DNA of 64,000 nt from Deltaproteobacteria bacterium (GTDB taxonomy: Bacteria > Desulfobacterota > Desulfobacteria > Desulfobacterales > SURF-15): NCBI GenBank assembly GCA_019309565.1, contig JAFDFZ010000012.1:1-64000 (forward strand). The letters are read 5' to 3'. Below are positions 27,780 through 38,279 of this stretch, one piece after another. Each line of letters begins with the position of its first letter. Position 1 is the stretch's first letter. Position numbers and translations under genes: made by a program. The notes beneath the pieces were generated by a model. That model worked only from the letters and a program-made list of their open reading frames with translations, was not told the origin of the DNA and made no database searches.

Positions 27780-28036
27780 CGGGGAATGTGAGAAAAGCCC
27801 TTGCCTTTACCCCGTAGTTGCATAAAACACATGGCAAAATGCCGCTAATACACAATCAAACCCAACTTACAGGTTTCAGACAAGAGTTGTTCTTCAACAA
27901 CGGGGTTTGGCGAAGACTTCAGTTTAATTGTTAGTATTCCAAAAGCTACCGATTTGAAGCCCTTATGTAGTCTATTTATTACACCATGATTGATGGCCGC
28001 GTCAAGTGCATGCTCACAATCCACTCCGTAAGCCTT

Positions 28037-28588
28037 TTATTTGTTTTCTATTTTTAAATCCTTAAGAGCCGCAAACTTACTGTTGAAGGTTGAGCGCCTG
28101 CACCCACAGTTCCCTTCGTTAAGATCGGCACCACATTGAGGGCAGAGCCCTTTGCAAAGATCATTACATAAAGGTCTTTGAGGAAACATCATCACCACTT
28201 GCTGTTGGATGGCTTCTCTAAAATCGATTGTGTCGCCCTCAAACAGAATTAAGCCCATGTCTTCAGCACGAAGCTCGATTTCCGTTGTATTCGGTTTTTC
28301 CAGTGAATCGGGTAACTTTCGGGTGTATGTGAAACTAAACCTATCCGTCAGGGGTGCTCTGAATTTTTTAAGGCAACGGCTGCATGTCAAACGCACTTCT
28401 GTTTCAACAATCCCTTCAACTTCAATAAGTTCTCCAGCTTTATGGAGGATGGCTCTGGTTTTTACAGGTGAAAAAAAATCGCATTCACCGCTTTCAGCCA
28501 TTTCAAGAAGAACAGGAAATCCCTTGGCGGATTCTTCGAAATGAACCGTCAATCCCTCGGCGGTTATGTTTTTTATCTTTATCAGCAT
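28037..28588 (-). CDS. yceD: DUF177 family protein YceD
   Basis: About 183 residues from the ATG at 28588, preceded by GAGGGGG. YceD/DUF177 features are CSRCLKKFRAPLTDRFSFTYTR in the centre and the C-terminal Cys cluster CNDLCKGLCPQCGADLNEGNCGC. In most bacteria yceD is immediately followed by rpmF (ribosomal protein L32) and participates in 23S rRNA processing. Here the next gene downstream is not rpmF; 260 nt of non-coding sequence follow. It lies just downstream of mreB on the same strand. Confidence 0.85.
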   Translation of the reverse strand: MLIKIKNITAEGLTVHFEESAKGFPVLLEMAESGECDFFSPVKTRAILHKAGELIEVEGIVETEVRLTCSRCLKKFRAPLTDRFSFTYTRKLPDSLEKPNTTEIELRAEDMGLILFEGDTIDFREAIQQQVVMMFPQRPLCNDLCKGLCPQCGADLNEGNCGCRRSTFNSKFAALKDLKIENK

Positions 28589-28630
28589 TGGCCCCCTCAC
28601 TGGTTTCTGCCAATAGATTGAATAGCTCTA

Positions 28631-30132
<1,502 letters not shown>

Positions 30133-30885
30133 ATGACGGTTGAGATTCGATACTTAGGGTGGACGGCATTTGAGCTTACCACCGAGCAGGGTACCCGTAT
30201 TTTACTTGATCCATTGCTTGAGGGCAGATCCCATGATGGAATCCCCCCTTCGCCAGTACGGGCAGAGGAGTTATACCATGTTAATTTTGTGCTGATAACC
30301 CATGGGGCAGAGGATCATGTGGGACAAGCTTTTAAGATCGTAAAGCACTCCAATGCCATACTGGTGTGCGATGCGTCAACAGCTTTTTGCGCGGAAAAAG
30401 AGGGCGGAATCGCTCCTGAGAGGATTTATCGGATGGTTTCCGGAGTTCAGTTCGCATTTGATGAGGTCACCATTAAAGCCCTTCCGGCAAAACACCTGTC
30501 GCTGAGGAAAACAGGCGATGGTTTCATCAGCGCTCAGCCATTGAGCTATCTTATTGGTATATCATCAAAAGAGCAGATAGAGCAGCGGATCTTTTTTGGA
30601 GGCGACACATCCATTCACAGCGACCTTAAGCTTTATGGAGAGTTATATGAGCCGCAGCTTGCAATGTTGGGCGTGGGAGGTGTGGATGTGCATGGGCAGT
30701 CACTTACCGAGCTTTATCCCAACGAAGCGGCATTGGCTGCGAAATGGTTGGGTGTTCGGGTTGCGATTCCAATGCATTATCGGTTCGGCGAAGGGAAAGA
30801 ATTTATCGAAGAATTGAAAAAACAGCAACCCGATATCAAGGGTCTTCTGCTGGAACCAGGTGAACGATACATATTCGCTCTATGA
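30133..30885 (+). CDS. Metallo-beta-lactamase-fold hydrolase (UlaG / UPF0173-like)
   Basis: 250 residues. MBL metal-binding motif LITHGAEDHVG (the UlaG/RNase Z-like HxxxDH), later GGDTSIHSD and PMHYRFGEG provide further ligands. Family members include L-ascorbate-6-phosphate lactonase and many uncharacterised metal-dependent hydrolases. CAGGAGAG is placed well upstream of the ATG. It is monocistronic. The true substrate is unknown. Confidence 0.8.
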   Translation: MTVEIRYLGWTAFELTTEQGTRILLDPLLEGRSHDGIPPSPVRAEELYHVNFVLITHGAEDHVGQAFKIVKHSNAILVCDASTAFCAEKEGGIAPERIYRMVSGVQFAFDEVTIKALPAKHLSLRKTGDGFISAQPLSYLIGISSKEQIEQRIFFGGDTSIHSDLKLYGELYEPQLAMLGVGGVDVHGQSLTELYPNEAALAAKWLGVRVAIPMHYRFGEGKEFIEELKKQQPDIKGLLLEPGERYIFAL

Positions 30886-30956
30886 TTCGGAAATTGCAAC
30901 TTCTCTGAACCACCCGAGAAGTGTTTGATGCAAAATGCCCTTAAACCATATGTGGC

Positions 30957-31625
30957 TCAATCGGTGATTCGCACGTACTTCGTTGTGCTGCGGCGAATAA
31001 ACTCCGGCCAGATATCAGACGCATCTTTATCAAAGATAGTTTCCGGATCGGCTTGAAAAATATGCCAGTCTCCCCGGTTTACTTCCTGGTCAAGCTGCCC
31101 TGGTGACCATCCAGCATAACCCGCATACACCCGAAACCTTTCCTTTACATTCCCTCGCTCGATTATCTGCTCAATCACCTTGAGGCTTGAACAAACGAAT
31201 ACATCGTCAAACACTTTAAACGAAGCCTCAGGCTGTTGGCTGCTGCTGCGGACAAGCAGTATCATTTGGTTTCCTGCAACAGGCCCTCCTATATAAACGG
31301 TTTCGGTTCTTTGCTTAAGACCTTTTATTTCCGGTAAAATCTTTGACAGCTTTACATCCGATGGCCGATTGATCACGACTCCCATGGCACCGCTTAAGAC
31401 ATATTCCAGTAAAAGAACCACCGTTTGGGAAAAGTTCGGATCAACAAGATTCTGACTGGCTACAAGGAATTTTCCCTTATCGAGTCGGGATATCGAAATA
31501 TCTGGCGGCAGCGGCATGGATGTTGGATCTGTGCGTTGTCCTGAAATCGCAGGCGCTGCCGGAGGTATGCACAACACCACCGCAAGCATTGTACATAAGA
31601 TGAAACTGTGCTTTTTATCATTCAT
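30957..31625 (-). CDS. YqgE/AlgH family protein with signal peptide
   Basis: 222 residues. The N-terminal 28 residues form a signal sequence (SFILCTMLAVVLCIPPAAPA), so this member is exported. The rest is a DUF179 domain: KFLVASQNLVDPNFSQTVVLLLEY, GAMGVVINRPSD, VYIGGPV and RVYAGYAGWSPGQLDQEV. Ordinary YqgE/AlgH proteins are cytoplasmic and unsecreted, as is the second copy at 53466-54050. GCGAGG precedes the ATG. It lies 28 nt downstream of a lipase-like gene on the same strand. Confidence 0.85.
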   Translation of the reverse strand: MNDKKHSFILCTMLAVVLCIPPAAPAISGQRTDPTSMPLPPDISISRLDKGKFLVASQNLVDPNFSQTVVLLLEYVLSGAMGVVINRPSDVKLSKILPEIKGLKQRTETVYIGGPVAGNQMILLVRSSSQQPEASFKVFDDVFVCSSLKVIEQIIERGNVKERFRVYAGYAGWSPGQLDQEVNRGDWHIFQADPETIFDKDASDIWPEFIRRSTTKYVRITD

Positions 31626-31653
31626 CGGAACCTCGCCTGTTTTGTTCCTCTAT

Positions 31654-32955
31654 TCATTCTTTTTGTTCAAGGCCGGAGATGGGTGGGTCCCACATGACAC
31701 CCTGAGGCAGGTCCGGAGCGGGCCGTCCCCAGGTTCCACGTCTTGTTCTGCCGGTAAAATGACTGACGATCAACCTGTGGATGAGATTCATCTTGGGAAG
31801 AAGCCCGTGTAATCCGGATTGGCCTTCAATCAGCCGATCTCCAATCTCCCAATATCCAAAATCGTCATCAAGAACGCATATGATTTTGGCAGTCGGTATA
31901 AAATTACAGCGAGCCCCAGGATAGGCAACCGTTCCATCGCCTGTATATATACGTTTTTCAGGCTCGTTTGAATTCCAGAAATTTTGCCGATCCACTGAAC
32001 GCAGCTTGAATTCAGGTTTACCGCGGACCCTGTCGATTTGAAGACGAATCCTGGTCTCTTCCCCCACGCCCACAATACAAAGCCAGTCGTTTTCATCCAA
32101 TCCTGCTTCTTCAAGGCGAAACGATTCCAAACGATTGCGGTGTTCTTTGGCCTCCTTGAGGATGCTGTCGAATATGGCTCGTGCTTGGGCCTTGACACCT
32201 GTTTTCTTAAGCCCATAGAAGCGAACGTATTGTGCGATGGTATCAAGCACGCTCGGTTGCCATGCGGTTACATCATAAAGATCGTTTGAAAGTCCTTGCA
32301 CAGCCTGCACTGCTGATTCAAAGCTTGGCAACAGGTGATAAAGAGCCGGAGTCAGCCGGGCAGCCTCCCGCTCGCGGGAACTTGAAGGTCCTGTTCCAAG
32401 ATCCGCTGTTCCTGTGACCATCTTTACAGCGGCTTCCAGCGATCCTCTAAATGGACTTCCGAGGCTGACCACCTTGCCTACCCTCGCTGAGCGATTCTGA
32501 CGTTGCAAGTACCCTGCAATGATAAGACCGCCCATGGAATGGCCGATCAAGTTCACTTTAGGGTCTTCTGCATAGCCCGATTTATGATAATGCGGTAAGA
32601 GTTTGGTGCGTTCGATTACCTCGTTTATAAAACATTCTAATACCGTTTCTGTGTCTTTTAAAGGTTGTCTCCAATCATAAGCAAACGGATATACCGGCAC
32701 AGGTTCCTTTTCGGACGGCCTTAAGTTGTATCGAATTTCCTCAATCAATTCCCTGTAAGGAATTCCCAGAAGCTTATCCGGCATGACCCTTGCCGGCTCG
32801 ATGCGCTCATAACGCAAATTATCCGGGTGAAGAGCAATACGTTCATAAAGTTTTCCAAACAGCTCAAAGACAGTCTCTGGATCTAATTTATAGGTATCTC
32901 GTAGTTCCGAAGCGGTAATACCAGGGATTACGATCACTGGATCTGGAAGCGCCAT
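31654..32955 (-). CDS. LCAT-like alpha/beta hydrolase (lipase/acyltransferase family)
   Basis: 433 residues. The N-terminal PVIVIPGITASELRD resembles the oxyanion region of lecithin:cholesterol acyltransferase-like proteins, and the nucleophile elbow is GHSMGGLI with Ser as nucleophile. There is no signal peptide, so the protein may be cytoplasmic. AGGAGATATC precedes the ATG. It is upstream of the exported YqgE-like gene, and the pair may be an operon. Natural substrates are not predictable; hydrolysis or transacylation of lipids is likely. Confidence 0.75.
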   Translation of the reverse strand: MALPDPVIVIPGITASELRDTYKLDPETVFELFGKLYERIALHPDNLRYERIEPARVMPDKLLGIPYRELIEEIRYNLRPSEKEPVPVYPFAYDWRQPLKDTETVLECFINEVIERTKLLPHYHKSGYAEDPKVNLIGHSMGGLIIAGYLQRQNRSARVGKVVSLGSPFRGSLEAAVKMVTGTADLGTGPSSSREREAARLTPALYHLLPSFESAVQAVQGLSNDLYDVTAWQPSVLDTIAQYVRFYGLKKTGVKAQARAIFDSILKEAKEHRNRLESFRLEEAGLDENDWLCIVGVGEETRIRLQIDRVRGKPEFKLRSVDRQNFWNSNEPEKRIYTGDGTVAYPGARCNFIPTAKIICVLDDDFGYWEIGDRLIEGQSGLHGLLPKMNLIHRLIVSHFTGRTRRGTWGRPAPDLPQGVMWDPPISGLEQKE

Positions 32956-33088
32956 AGCTGATATCTCCTGTTTTCAAAGGAATGCCTGCTCTTTCTTTAC
33001 GAGTCCTTATGCATGAGTTTTCATCTCGCAATAAAGCGGCACTGGCGATTAAAGAAGCGATGAATTTCTGAAAATACTATCCCATCGG

Positions 33089-33388
33089 TTAAGTAAGCAG
33101 ATCAAGCAACCCGGGTATGCGCTTTGCGATCGCCATACCGACCTGTCCCAGTTCCATTATGCGGCTTCTCAACTCAGCCTGAGACACATTGGCAGCAGAG
33201 GCTTCTTTGACAACTGTTATCAGTTGATCATAAACTTCAAGATCCGTTGTACCGGGGGTGATCTTGTCGATCTCTTGCCGGGACAGCCCAAGAAGGCCCT
33301 CTATTTCTTTCTTGTAAATCCCGTTGAACGCCTTTCTGTTCGCTTCGGCTCGCTCTTTCAGCTTTTTTCGAAACGCATCGATATCCAT
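33089..33388 (-). CDS. Small soluble helical protein of unknown function
   Basis: 99 residues, entirely helical and charged, beginning MDIDAFRKKLKERAEANRKAF, with no signal, membrane segment or cysteines. An excellent AAGGAGG lies 8 nt before the ATG, which supports a real gene. It is 33 nt downstream of the lipoprotein gene on the same strand, so both are probably one operon. No family is recognised. Confidence 0.6.
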   Translation of the reverse strand: MDIDAFRKKLKERAEANRKAFNGIYKKEIEGLLGLSRQEIDKITPGTTDLEVYDQLITVVKEASAANVSQAELRSRIMELGQVGMAIAKRIPGLLDLLT

Positions 33389-33421
33389 TTGACTTCCTCC
33401 TTGAGGAATTTTATTTTCAGA

Positions 33422-34201
33422 CTATTTTTCCGGTGTTTTGAGGTCTTTTATGATCTTGTCCAGCTCCCTGGTGAATTTATCAATATATACTTCCATTTTC
33501 GCTGATTTGACATCGATTTTTTTCGCCTCTTCCACCAACATTGCCACCTTTTCTGATGTCCTGGCAAGTGTCTGCCCAATTTGAGGGCGCAAGCCTTCCA
33601 TGCCAAACTCCTGTAACAACTTTTCTTGTGCATCGTAAACCTTTACAACGGAAGCCAGATGACCGGCGACGATGGAGTTGGCATAATGTACCTGAGTGTA
33701 AGAGCGATCAATGGCCGCAAGCAGCGCCTTTTCTTGATCCACCACGGGTTTAAGCCGCTGCTCGCGGTAGAATTCCACTTCCGCCCGTATCTCCTCAACG
33801 AATACTGCCATGGCATCAAGCGCATCGCTCTGTAAATCTGCACGTTCGGGATGCTTGACAGCCTGGTCCAGCGCATAAAACAATGAAACTGGATTGCCCG
33901 ATTTGAAATCCCTGTAGTCTGCCTGCAGCAGATTGCTTATTTGGTATGGTGCATAAACTTCATCTACAAACCGATTCACGTCCTTTTTGATGCGATCATA
34001 CAGAATGACCGCCAAATCACGATGCGAGGTGTGCAGTCGTGAAATATCCCTGCCTACGGTTGTAGACAGTTCCACCGACTCTTTCGGTACCTGAGCACAT
34101 GCAACCCAGAGAAGAAAAACGGTAAGGATTGAGAGAATGCCGTAGCAGGGTATGCCATTTATCGTTCTTATAAAAGGCCTGACGCTCCATACATTTTTCA
34201 T
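33422..34201 (-). CDS. Putative lipoprotein with long helical domain
   Basis: About 259 residues from the ATG at 34201, chosen because AGGAGG lies 4 nt upstream; the longer frame starts at 34228. The N-terminal hydrophobic stretch ends in LLWVACAQ, a lipobox-like site giving a lipidated Cys. The mature protein is mostly alpha-helical and rich in Glu/Lys/Ala, without catalytic motifs. It probably sits in the periplasm anchored to a membrane. Neighbours are a small helical protein downstream and RlmD divergently upstream. No function is recognised. Confidence 0.6.
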   Translation of the reverse strand: MKNVWSVRPFIRTINGIPCYGILSILTVFLLWVACAQVPKESVELSTTVGRDISRLHTSHRDLAVILYDRIKKDVNRFVDEVYAPYQISNLLQADYRDFKSGNPVSLFYALDQAVKHPERADLQSDALDAMAVFVEEIRAEVEFYREQRLKPVVDQEKALLAAIDRSYTQVHYANSIVAGHLASVVKVYDAQEKLLQEFGMEGLRPQIGQTLARTSEKVAMLVEEAKKIDVKSAKMEVYIDKFTRELDKIIKDLKTPEK

Positions 34202-34351
34202 TTTTCCTCCTAAAGGATTTCCAATCATGACTATATGGGTTGAAAAATGTGCTCATCTGAGTTGGTATTTATCTGGATGGTATCTTCCCTTTGATTTTTA
34301 TGATAGGTTTAATTAAATAGCAACGAGAAAATCCAGATTTTACCGAGAGCA

Positions 34352-35737
34352 ATGACAGTCAGAAAAGGACAGTGCTTAGAGTTGAAAATATCGGATATCG
34401 CCTATGGCGGCAGCGGGGTGGCAAAATTAGATGGATTCACTGTATTTGTTGACAAGACCATCCCGCAGGATCGCATCATTGCCCGAATCATCAAAAAAAA
34501 GAAAAACTTCGCCCAAGCCCGTATCTTAAAAATCCTTGAACCTTCAGCCGATAGGATAACTGCTCCCTGTCGTTACAGCGGTATCTGCGGGGGTTGCACC
34601 TGGCAGTTTCTCAAATACGAAAAACAGCTTCAATACAAAAAAAAACATGTGATCGATTGCATAGAACATATCGGGTTGGTAAAGGCGGCGGTCAACGACA
34701 CCACCGCCTCGCCGCTGACCTTTGGATATCGAAACAAGATGGAATTTTCCTGCTCTGATAGAAGGTGGCTTACCGAAGAACAGATGGGCCAGAAGGATAT
34801 TGACAGGACTTTTGCCCTTGGGCTTCATGTGCCGGGAACCTTTTATAAAGTTCTTGATACAAAGGCCTGCCTGCTTCAGCCATCTTGTGGCAACCGGATT
34901 CTTGAAGATGTTAGAAGTTTTATGAAAGAATCCAGCATGCCGGTTTACGGACTTAAAAGCCACCAAGGGTTTTGGCGTTTTTTGGTTTTAAGACATTCTG
35001 TAGCATATGATCAGTGGATGATAAATATTGTAACGGCTTCGCAGAACAAAGAGGCGGTTTTGCCTTTAGCCGAACTCCTTATGAACAAGTATCCGTCGAT
35101 CGTTTCAGTGGTGAACAATATCACGGCTCGGAAATCCGGAGTTGCCATCGGTGAGAAGGAAATTCAGCTTTTAGGTTTTCGGTTCTTGAAAGATAAGATC
35201 GGGCCCTTCGTTTTCGAGATATCCGCAAACTCTTTTTTCCAGACAAACACTCTTGGTGCCGGGCGATTGTATGAAATTGTCAAAGCATATGCAGGTCTGA
35301 CAGGCACTGAAACGGTCATCGATCTTTACAGCGGTGCGGGAACCATTCCTGTTTTTCTATCGGGCTCTGCCGAAGAGATTATCGGCATGGAGATTTCCCA
35401 GGGTGCAGTGGCAGATGCGGTTCGGAATTGCAAAAGAAACGGGGTGACTAATTGTAGATTTATTACTGGAGATATCAGAGAAAGTCTTTCTGAAATCTCG
35501 GTAAGCCCCGATGTAATGATTATCGATCCTCCCCGGGTCGGGATGCACAAAGATGTTGTGCAGCAGGTCTTGGGATTGGCGCCCGAGCGCGTGGTCTACG
35601 TTTCGTGTAATCCTGCAACACTGGCAAGAGATCTGGCCATGATGAAAGAAAAATATAAGTTGATTGAAGTGCAGCCGGTGGATATGTTTCCCCATACGTT
35701 TCACGTTGAGTCAGTTGCAAAGTTGGTAAGAAAATAA
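34352..35737 (+). CDS. rlmD: 23S rRNA (uracil-5-)-methyltransferase RlmD family
   Basis: 461 residues. An N-terminal TRAM RNA-binding domain (about 1-58) is followed by the RumA/RlmD [4Fe-4S] site CRYSGICGGCTWQ and the SAM-dependent methyltransferase domain with DLYSGAGTIPVFL. The active-site block is YVSCNPATLARD with the nucleophilic Cys. It methylates C5 of a uridine in 23S rRNA (U1939 in E. coli) or another RNA such as tRNA in related enzymes. The stop codon TAA overlaps the ATG at 35737 of a following broken gene (TAATG). Confidence 0.85.
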   Translation: MTVRKGQCLELKISDIAYGGSGVAKLDGFTVFVDKTIPQDRIIARIIKKKKNFAQARILKILEPSADRITAPCRYSGICGGCTWQFLKYEKQLQYKKKHVIDCIEHIGLVKAAVNDTTASPLTFGYRNKMEFSCSDRRWLTEEQMGQKDIDRTFALGLHVPGTFYKVLDTKACLLQPSCGNRILEDVRSFMKESSMPVYGLKSHQGFWRFLVLRHSVAYDQWMINIVTASQNKEAVLPLAELLMNKYPSIVSVVNNITARKSGVAIGEKEIQLLGFRFLKDKIGPFVFEISANSFFQTNTLGAGRLYEIVKAYAGLTGTETVIDLYSGAGTIPVFLSGSAEEIIGMEISQGAVADAVRNCKRNGVTNCRFITGDIRESLSEISVSPDVMIIDPPRVGMHKDVVQQVLGLAPERVVYVSCNPATLARDLAMMKEKYKLIEVQPVDMFPHTFHVESVAKLVRK

Positions 35738-35756
35738 TGGATTGTTCTGATACTGA

Positions 35757-36656
35757 AAGAAGCTTGCAGATGTTTTTATCGAGGCCTATCGCAAGGTGGG
35801 GCAGGATCTGCTGTGGACAGGGGCGGGATTGCTGAACTATCCTGTTCACTTCCTGGGCTGTCCTATTGAAGACAATACTACTGATTCACCTCGGCTGGTT
35901 GGAACGGTTGTTCGGGGTCTTGATTCCGTAAGTGATCTCGATATGGATAAGGTGGTCGATCATCCTACGATGCAGGCCATCCTTCTCTCTCACCATCTGG
36001 TGGCCGATGGTATCGGGAAAGAAACGCTAATCATGTCAACCCAGTGGGGGCCGTTTACCGTTGCGTCTCGAATTGTGGGTATCAAAGCGCTGATGATGGC
36101 AGCGGTGGAGATGCCAGATAAACTTTTCGATCTAATGGCTTTTACCACCGAACTGGTTTGGAGAATCGGGGAGCAAACACTTAACCATCCGGATATCCTG
36201 GGTATGAATGTATCAGAACCCGTTGCATCGGGGGATATGATTTCCCCGGCTCTTTTCCGTAAGTTCGTCGCCCCCTTTCTAAAGGATCTTGTAAATAAAA
36301 TAAAAAGCAAGGGCAAATTTGCCGGCATTCACATCTGCGGAGATTCAACTCCGATTCTTCAGGACATTCTTGAGCTTGCGCCTACCTGTTTCAGTCTTGA
36401 ATCGAAAGTGGATCTTCGAGCGGCAAGGCAAAAACTTGGAGGTAAAGTTTGTGTGCTGGGAAATGTTTCACCCACCGGAAAATTATTGTCAGGATCGCCC
36501 CGGGAAGTGAAAGAAGAAGCGATAAAGTGTGTTAAGGCCTGGGGAGATACACAGGGTTATATACTTACAGTGGGATGTGATTTTCCGAAGCAGGTACCAC
36601 TGGAAAATGTGACGGCGCTGATGGAGCTGAAATCATTCCGCAACTTTGCCCCGTAG
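35757..36656 (+). pseudogene. N-terminally truncated uroporphyrinogen decarboxylase-family methyltransferase
   Basis: The open segment reads through the UroD/MtaA-like TIM barrel from within its first third, including PVASGDMISPALFRKFVAPF, GIHICGDSTPILQDI and CVLGNVSPTG, but the N-terminal 50-70 residues are absent. An in-frame TGA lies at 35754. An ATG at 35737 that overlaps the rlmD stop opens a different frame which ends quickly, so a frameshift or deletion has removed the natural start. A GTG at 35796 could initiate a shorter protein of 286 residues. Members act in cobalamin-dependent methyl transfer. Likely inactive. Confidence 0.65.
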
Positions 36657-37083
36657 TTGGATTAATAAAGCTGTTCCACCTGACCGCCAATCCGCTGTGC
36701 CCTTTGCCCTTGCTCCATAGCGGCAGGCGAGCAAAACCGTTCTATAAAATTGATGTAAGGCTGCCGATCTCACTAGATTTAAAGATCAAGATTCTGCTTG
36801 GGACTTGGACTTGCCAAGCGAAGCACATATGACAATCCAAAGAGCCATAGAGTCGGTTCTGCCAGTACAATTTAAAGTGCATGACCTTTCAGCACGGTCA
36901 CTGCTTGTCGATAGAAAAGAGTTTGAAAAAACTGACTTATTCTGCTCAACATCATATTTGACTTTCCTTGCAATCATGGTATCTTTACCCCGTTAGAGAA
37001 AGCCACCGACTCCTGTCGTATGTATAGATAATTCCTTATAGATGGTGGTTTACTTTAAAATTTTGCAAGCAATACGGTTAACA
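36657..37083. other. Intergenic region, no supported gene
   Basis: 427 nt. An open frame of 63 codons (36805-36996) has no start signal or family resemblance and is not called. No RNA, repeat or terminator is recognised. Confidence 0.35.
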
Positions 37084-37572
37084 ATGAAACGTGTTCCCAT
37101 AATCGGTGTGATGGGCGGGGGATCTGTCTGTGCTGAAGATGCCGACAATGCATATCGGCTGGGTCGTCTTATCGCCAAAGAAGGTTGGATACTGCTTAAC
37201 GGCGGCAGAAAGGCCGGCATCATGGATGCCTCGGCAAAGGGGGCCAAAGATCATGGGGGGCTTACCATAGGCATTTTACCTGATGATACCTGCCACGGTG
37301 CTTCCGATTATATTGATATTCCCATTATCACAGGCATGGGCAATGCCAGGAACTGCATCAATACGCTTACCAGCGATGTGGTGGTGGCATGCCCGGGCGG
37401 TGCAGGCACACTGTCTGAAATCGCACTGGCACTGAAAAACAACAAGCCGGTGATACTTTTGAATTTTCCTTTGAATACTGCCTTTGAGAGGTACCGCCAA
37501 CAGGGGCTGCTGTTTTTTTCACCAACACCCGAAGATTGCATCGAAAAAATCAAAGCAATCTTAAGCCAATAA
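37084..37572 (+). CDS. TIGR00725 / LOG-like nucleotide-binding family protein
   Basis: About 162 residues from the ATG at 37084; an upstream ATG at 37042 adds 14 residues with no family match. Rossmann-like motifs are IIGVMGGGSVC and GWILLNGGRKAGIMDA, and the family-specific PGGAGTLSEIALAL is at the end of the core. PGGxGT is the signature of the LOG / lysine-decarboxylase-like superfamily, but the exact catalytic role of TIGR00725 members is not established. Its 3' end overlaps the convergent ispD by 12 nt. Confidence 0.75.
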   Translation: MKRVPIIGVMGGGSVCAEDADNAYRLGRLIAKEGWILLNGGRKAGIMDASAKGAKDHGGLTIGILPDDTCHGASDYIDIPIITGMGNARNCINTLTSDVVVACPGGAGTLSEIALALKNNKPVILLNFPLNTAFERYRQQGLLFFSPTPEDCIEKIKAILSQ

Positions 37573-38265
37573 TGATTTTTTTGATCTAGTCTGAAGAATT
37601 GCAGAAGCAATGACAAGATCCTCGGCAGTGGTTATTTTCAGGTTGTACCGATCACCCCGAACAATCTTAACCTTATGACCAAGCCGCTCCACTAACAGCG
37701 CATCGTCCGTCGCCCGGTAGCCATCTCTTCTCGCTGCATCATGGGCCTCTTTGATGATTCTGTACTGAAAGGCCTGTGGTGTCTGCGCCAACCACATGGT
37801 TTCCCTGTCTAAGGTCCCGTCGATAAAACCGGAGGAGGAAACATTTTTTATTGTATCCGAAGCAGGGATCCCCAGAATGCAGGCACCGAATCTCTTTGCA
37901 TTTTCAACACAGTCAACCAACGACTGTTGTTGAATGAAGGGCCGCACACCGTCATGGATGACCACGATGTCATCGCTTTCTTCTACGGCTAAAAGTCCAC
38001 TGTAAACGGAATCCTGGCGCTCTGGCCCTCCTGCAACCAGTGTGGTCTTCTTTTCCAGCCCGCTTACGGGCAGAATGTGCCTGCGGCAATAATCAAAATC
38101 CTCTTCTGGAACCACCAGAACAATTTCATCGATAATATTACAGCCACCTATGGCCTCAAGTGTGTGACATAGAATCGGCTGTCCTTCCAGATTTAGATAC
38201 TGTTTTCGGACAGTCCGGTTCATCCGAACACCCTTTCCGGCTGCAACAATAATTCCCGATATCAT
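37561..38265 (-). CDS. ispD: 2-C-methyl-D-erythritol 4-phosphate cytidylyltransferase
   Basis: 234 residues. The CTP-binding motif IIVAAGKGVRMN is at the N-terminus, with VVIHDGVRPF and RDGYRATDDALLVERLG further on. IspD couples CTP and MEP to form CDP-ME in the non-mevalonate isoprenoid pathway; the enzyme is cytoplasmic. It follows the HPr-domain gene by 14 nt on the same strand. No ispF is adjacent on the left. Length and motifs are normal. Confidence 0.92.
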   Translation of the reverse strand: MISGIIVAAGKGVRMNRTVRKQYLNLEGQPILCHTLEAIGGCNIIDEIVLVVPEEDFDYCRRHILPVSGLEKKTTLVAGGPERQDSVYSGLLAVEESDDIVVIHDGVRPFIQQQSLVDCVENAKRFGACILGIPASDTIKNVSSSGFIDGTLDRETMWLAQTPQAFQYRIIKEAHDAARRDGYRATDDALLVERLGHKVKIVRGDRYNLKITTAEDLVIASAILQTRSKKSLLA

Positions 38266-38279
38266 ATGAGTGATTGGAT

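Noticed and set aside
27820-28036. Open frame continuing in phase after the yceD stop
   Set aside because: About 65 codons are open after the TAA, but there is no start signal or L32-like sequence; considered chance.
36805-36996. 63-codon open frame
   Set aside because: No ribosome-binding site, no domain, atypical composition.
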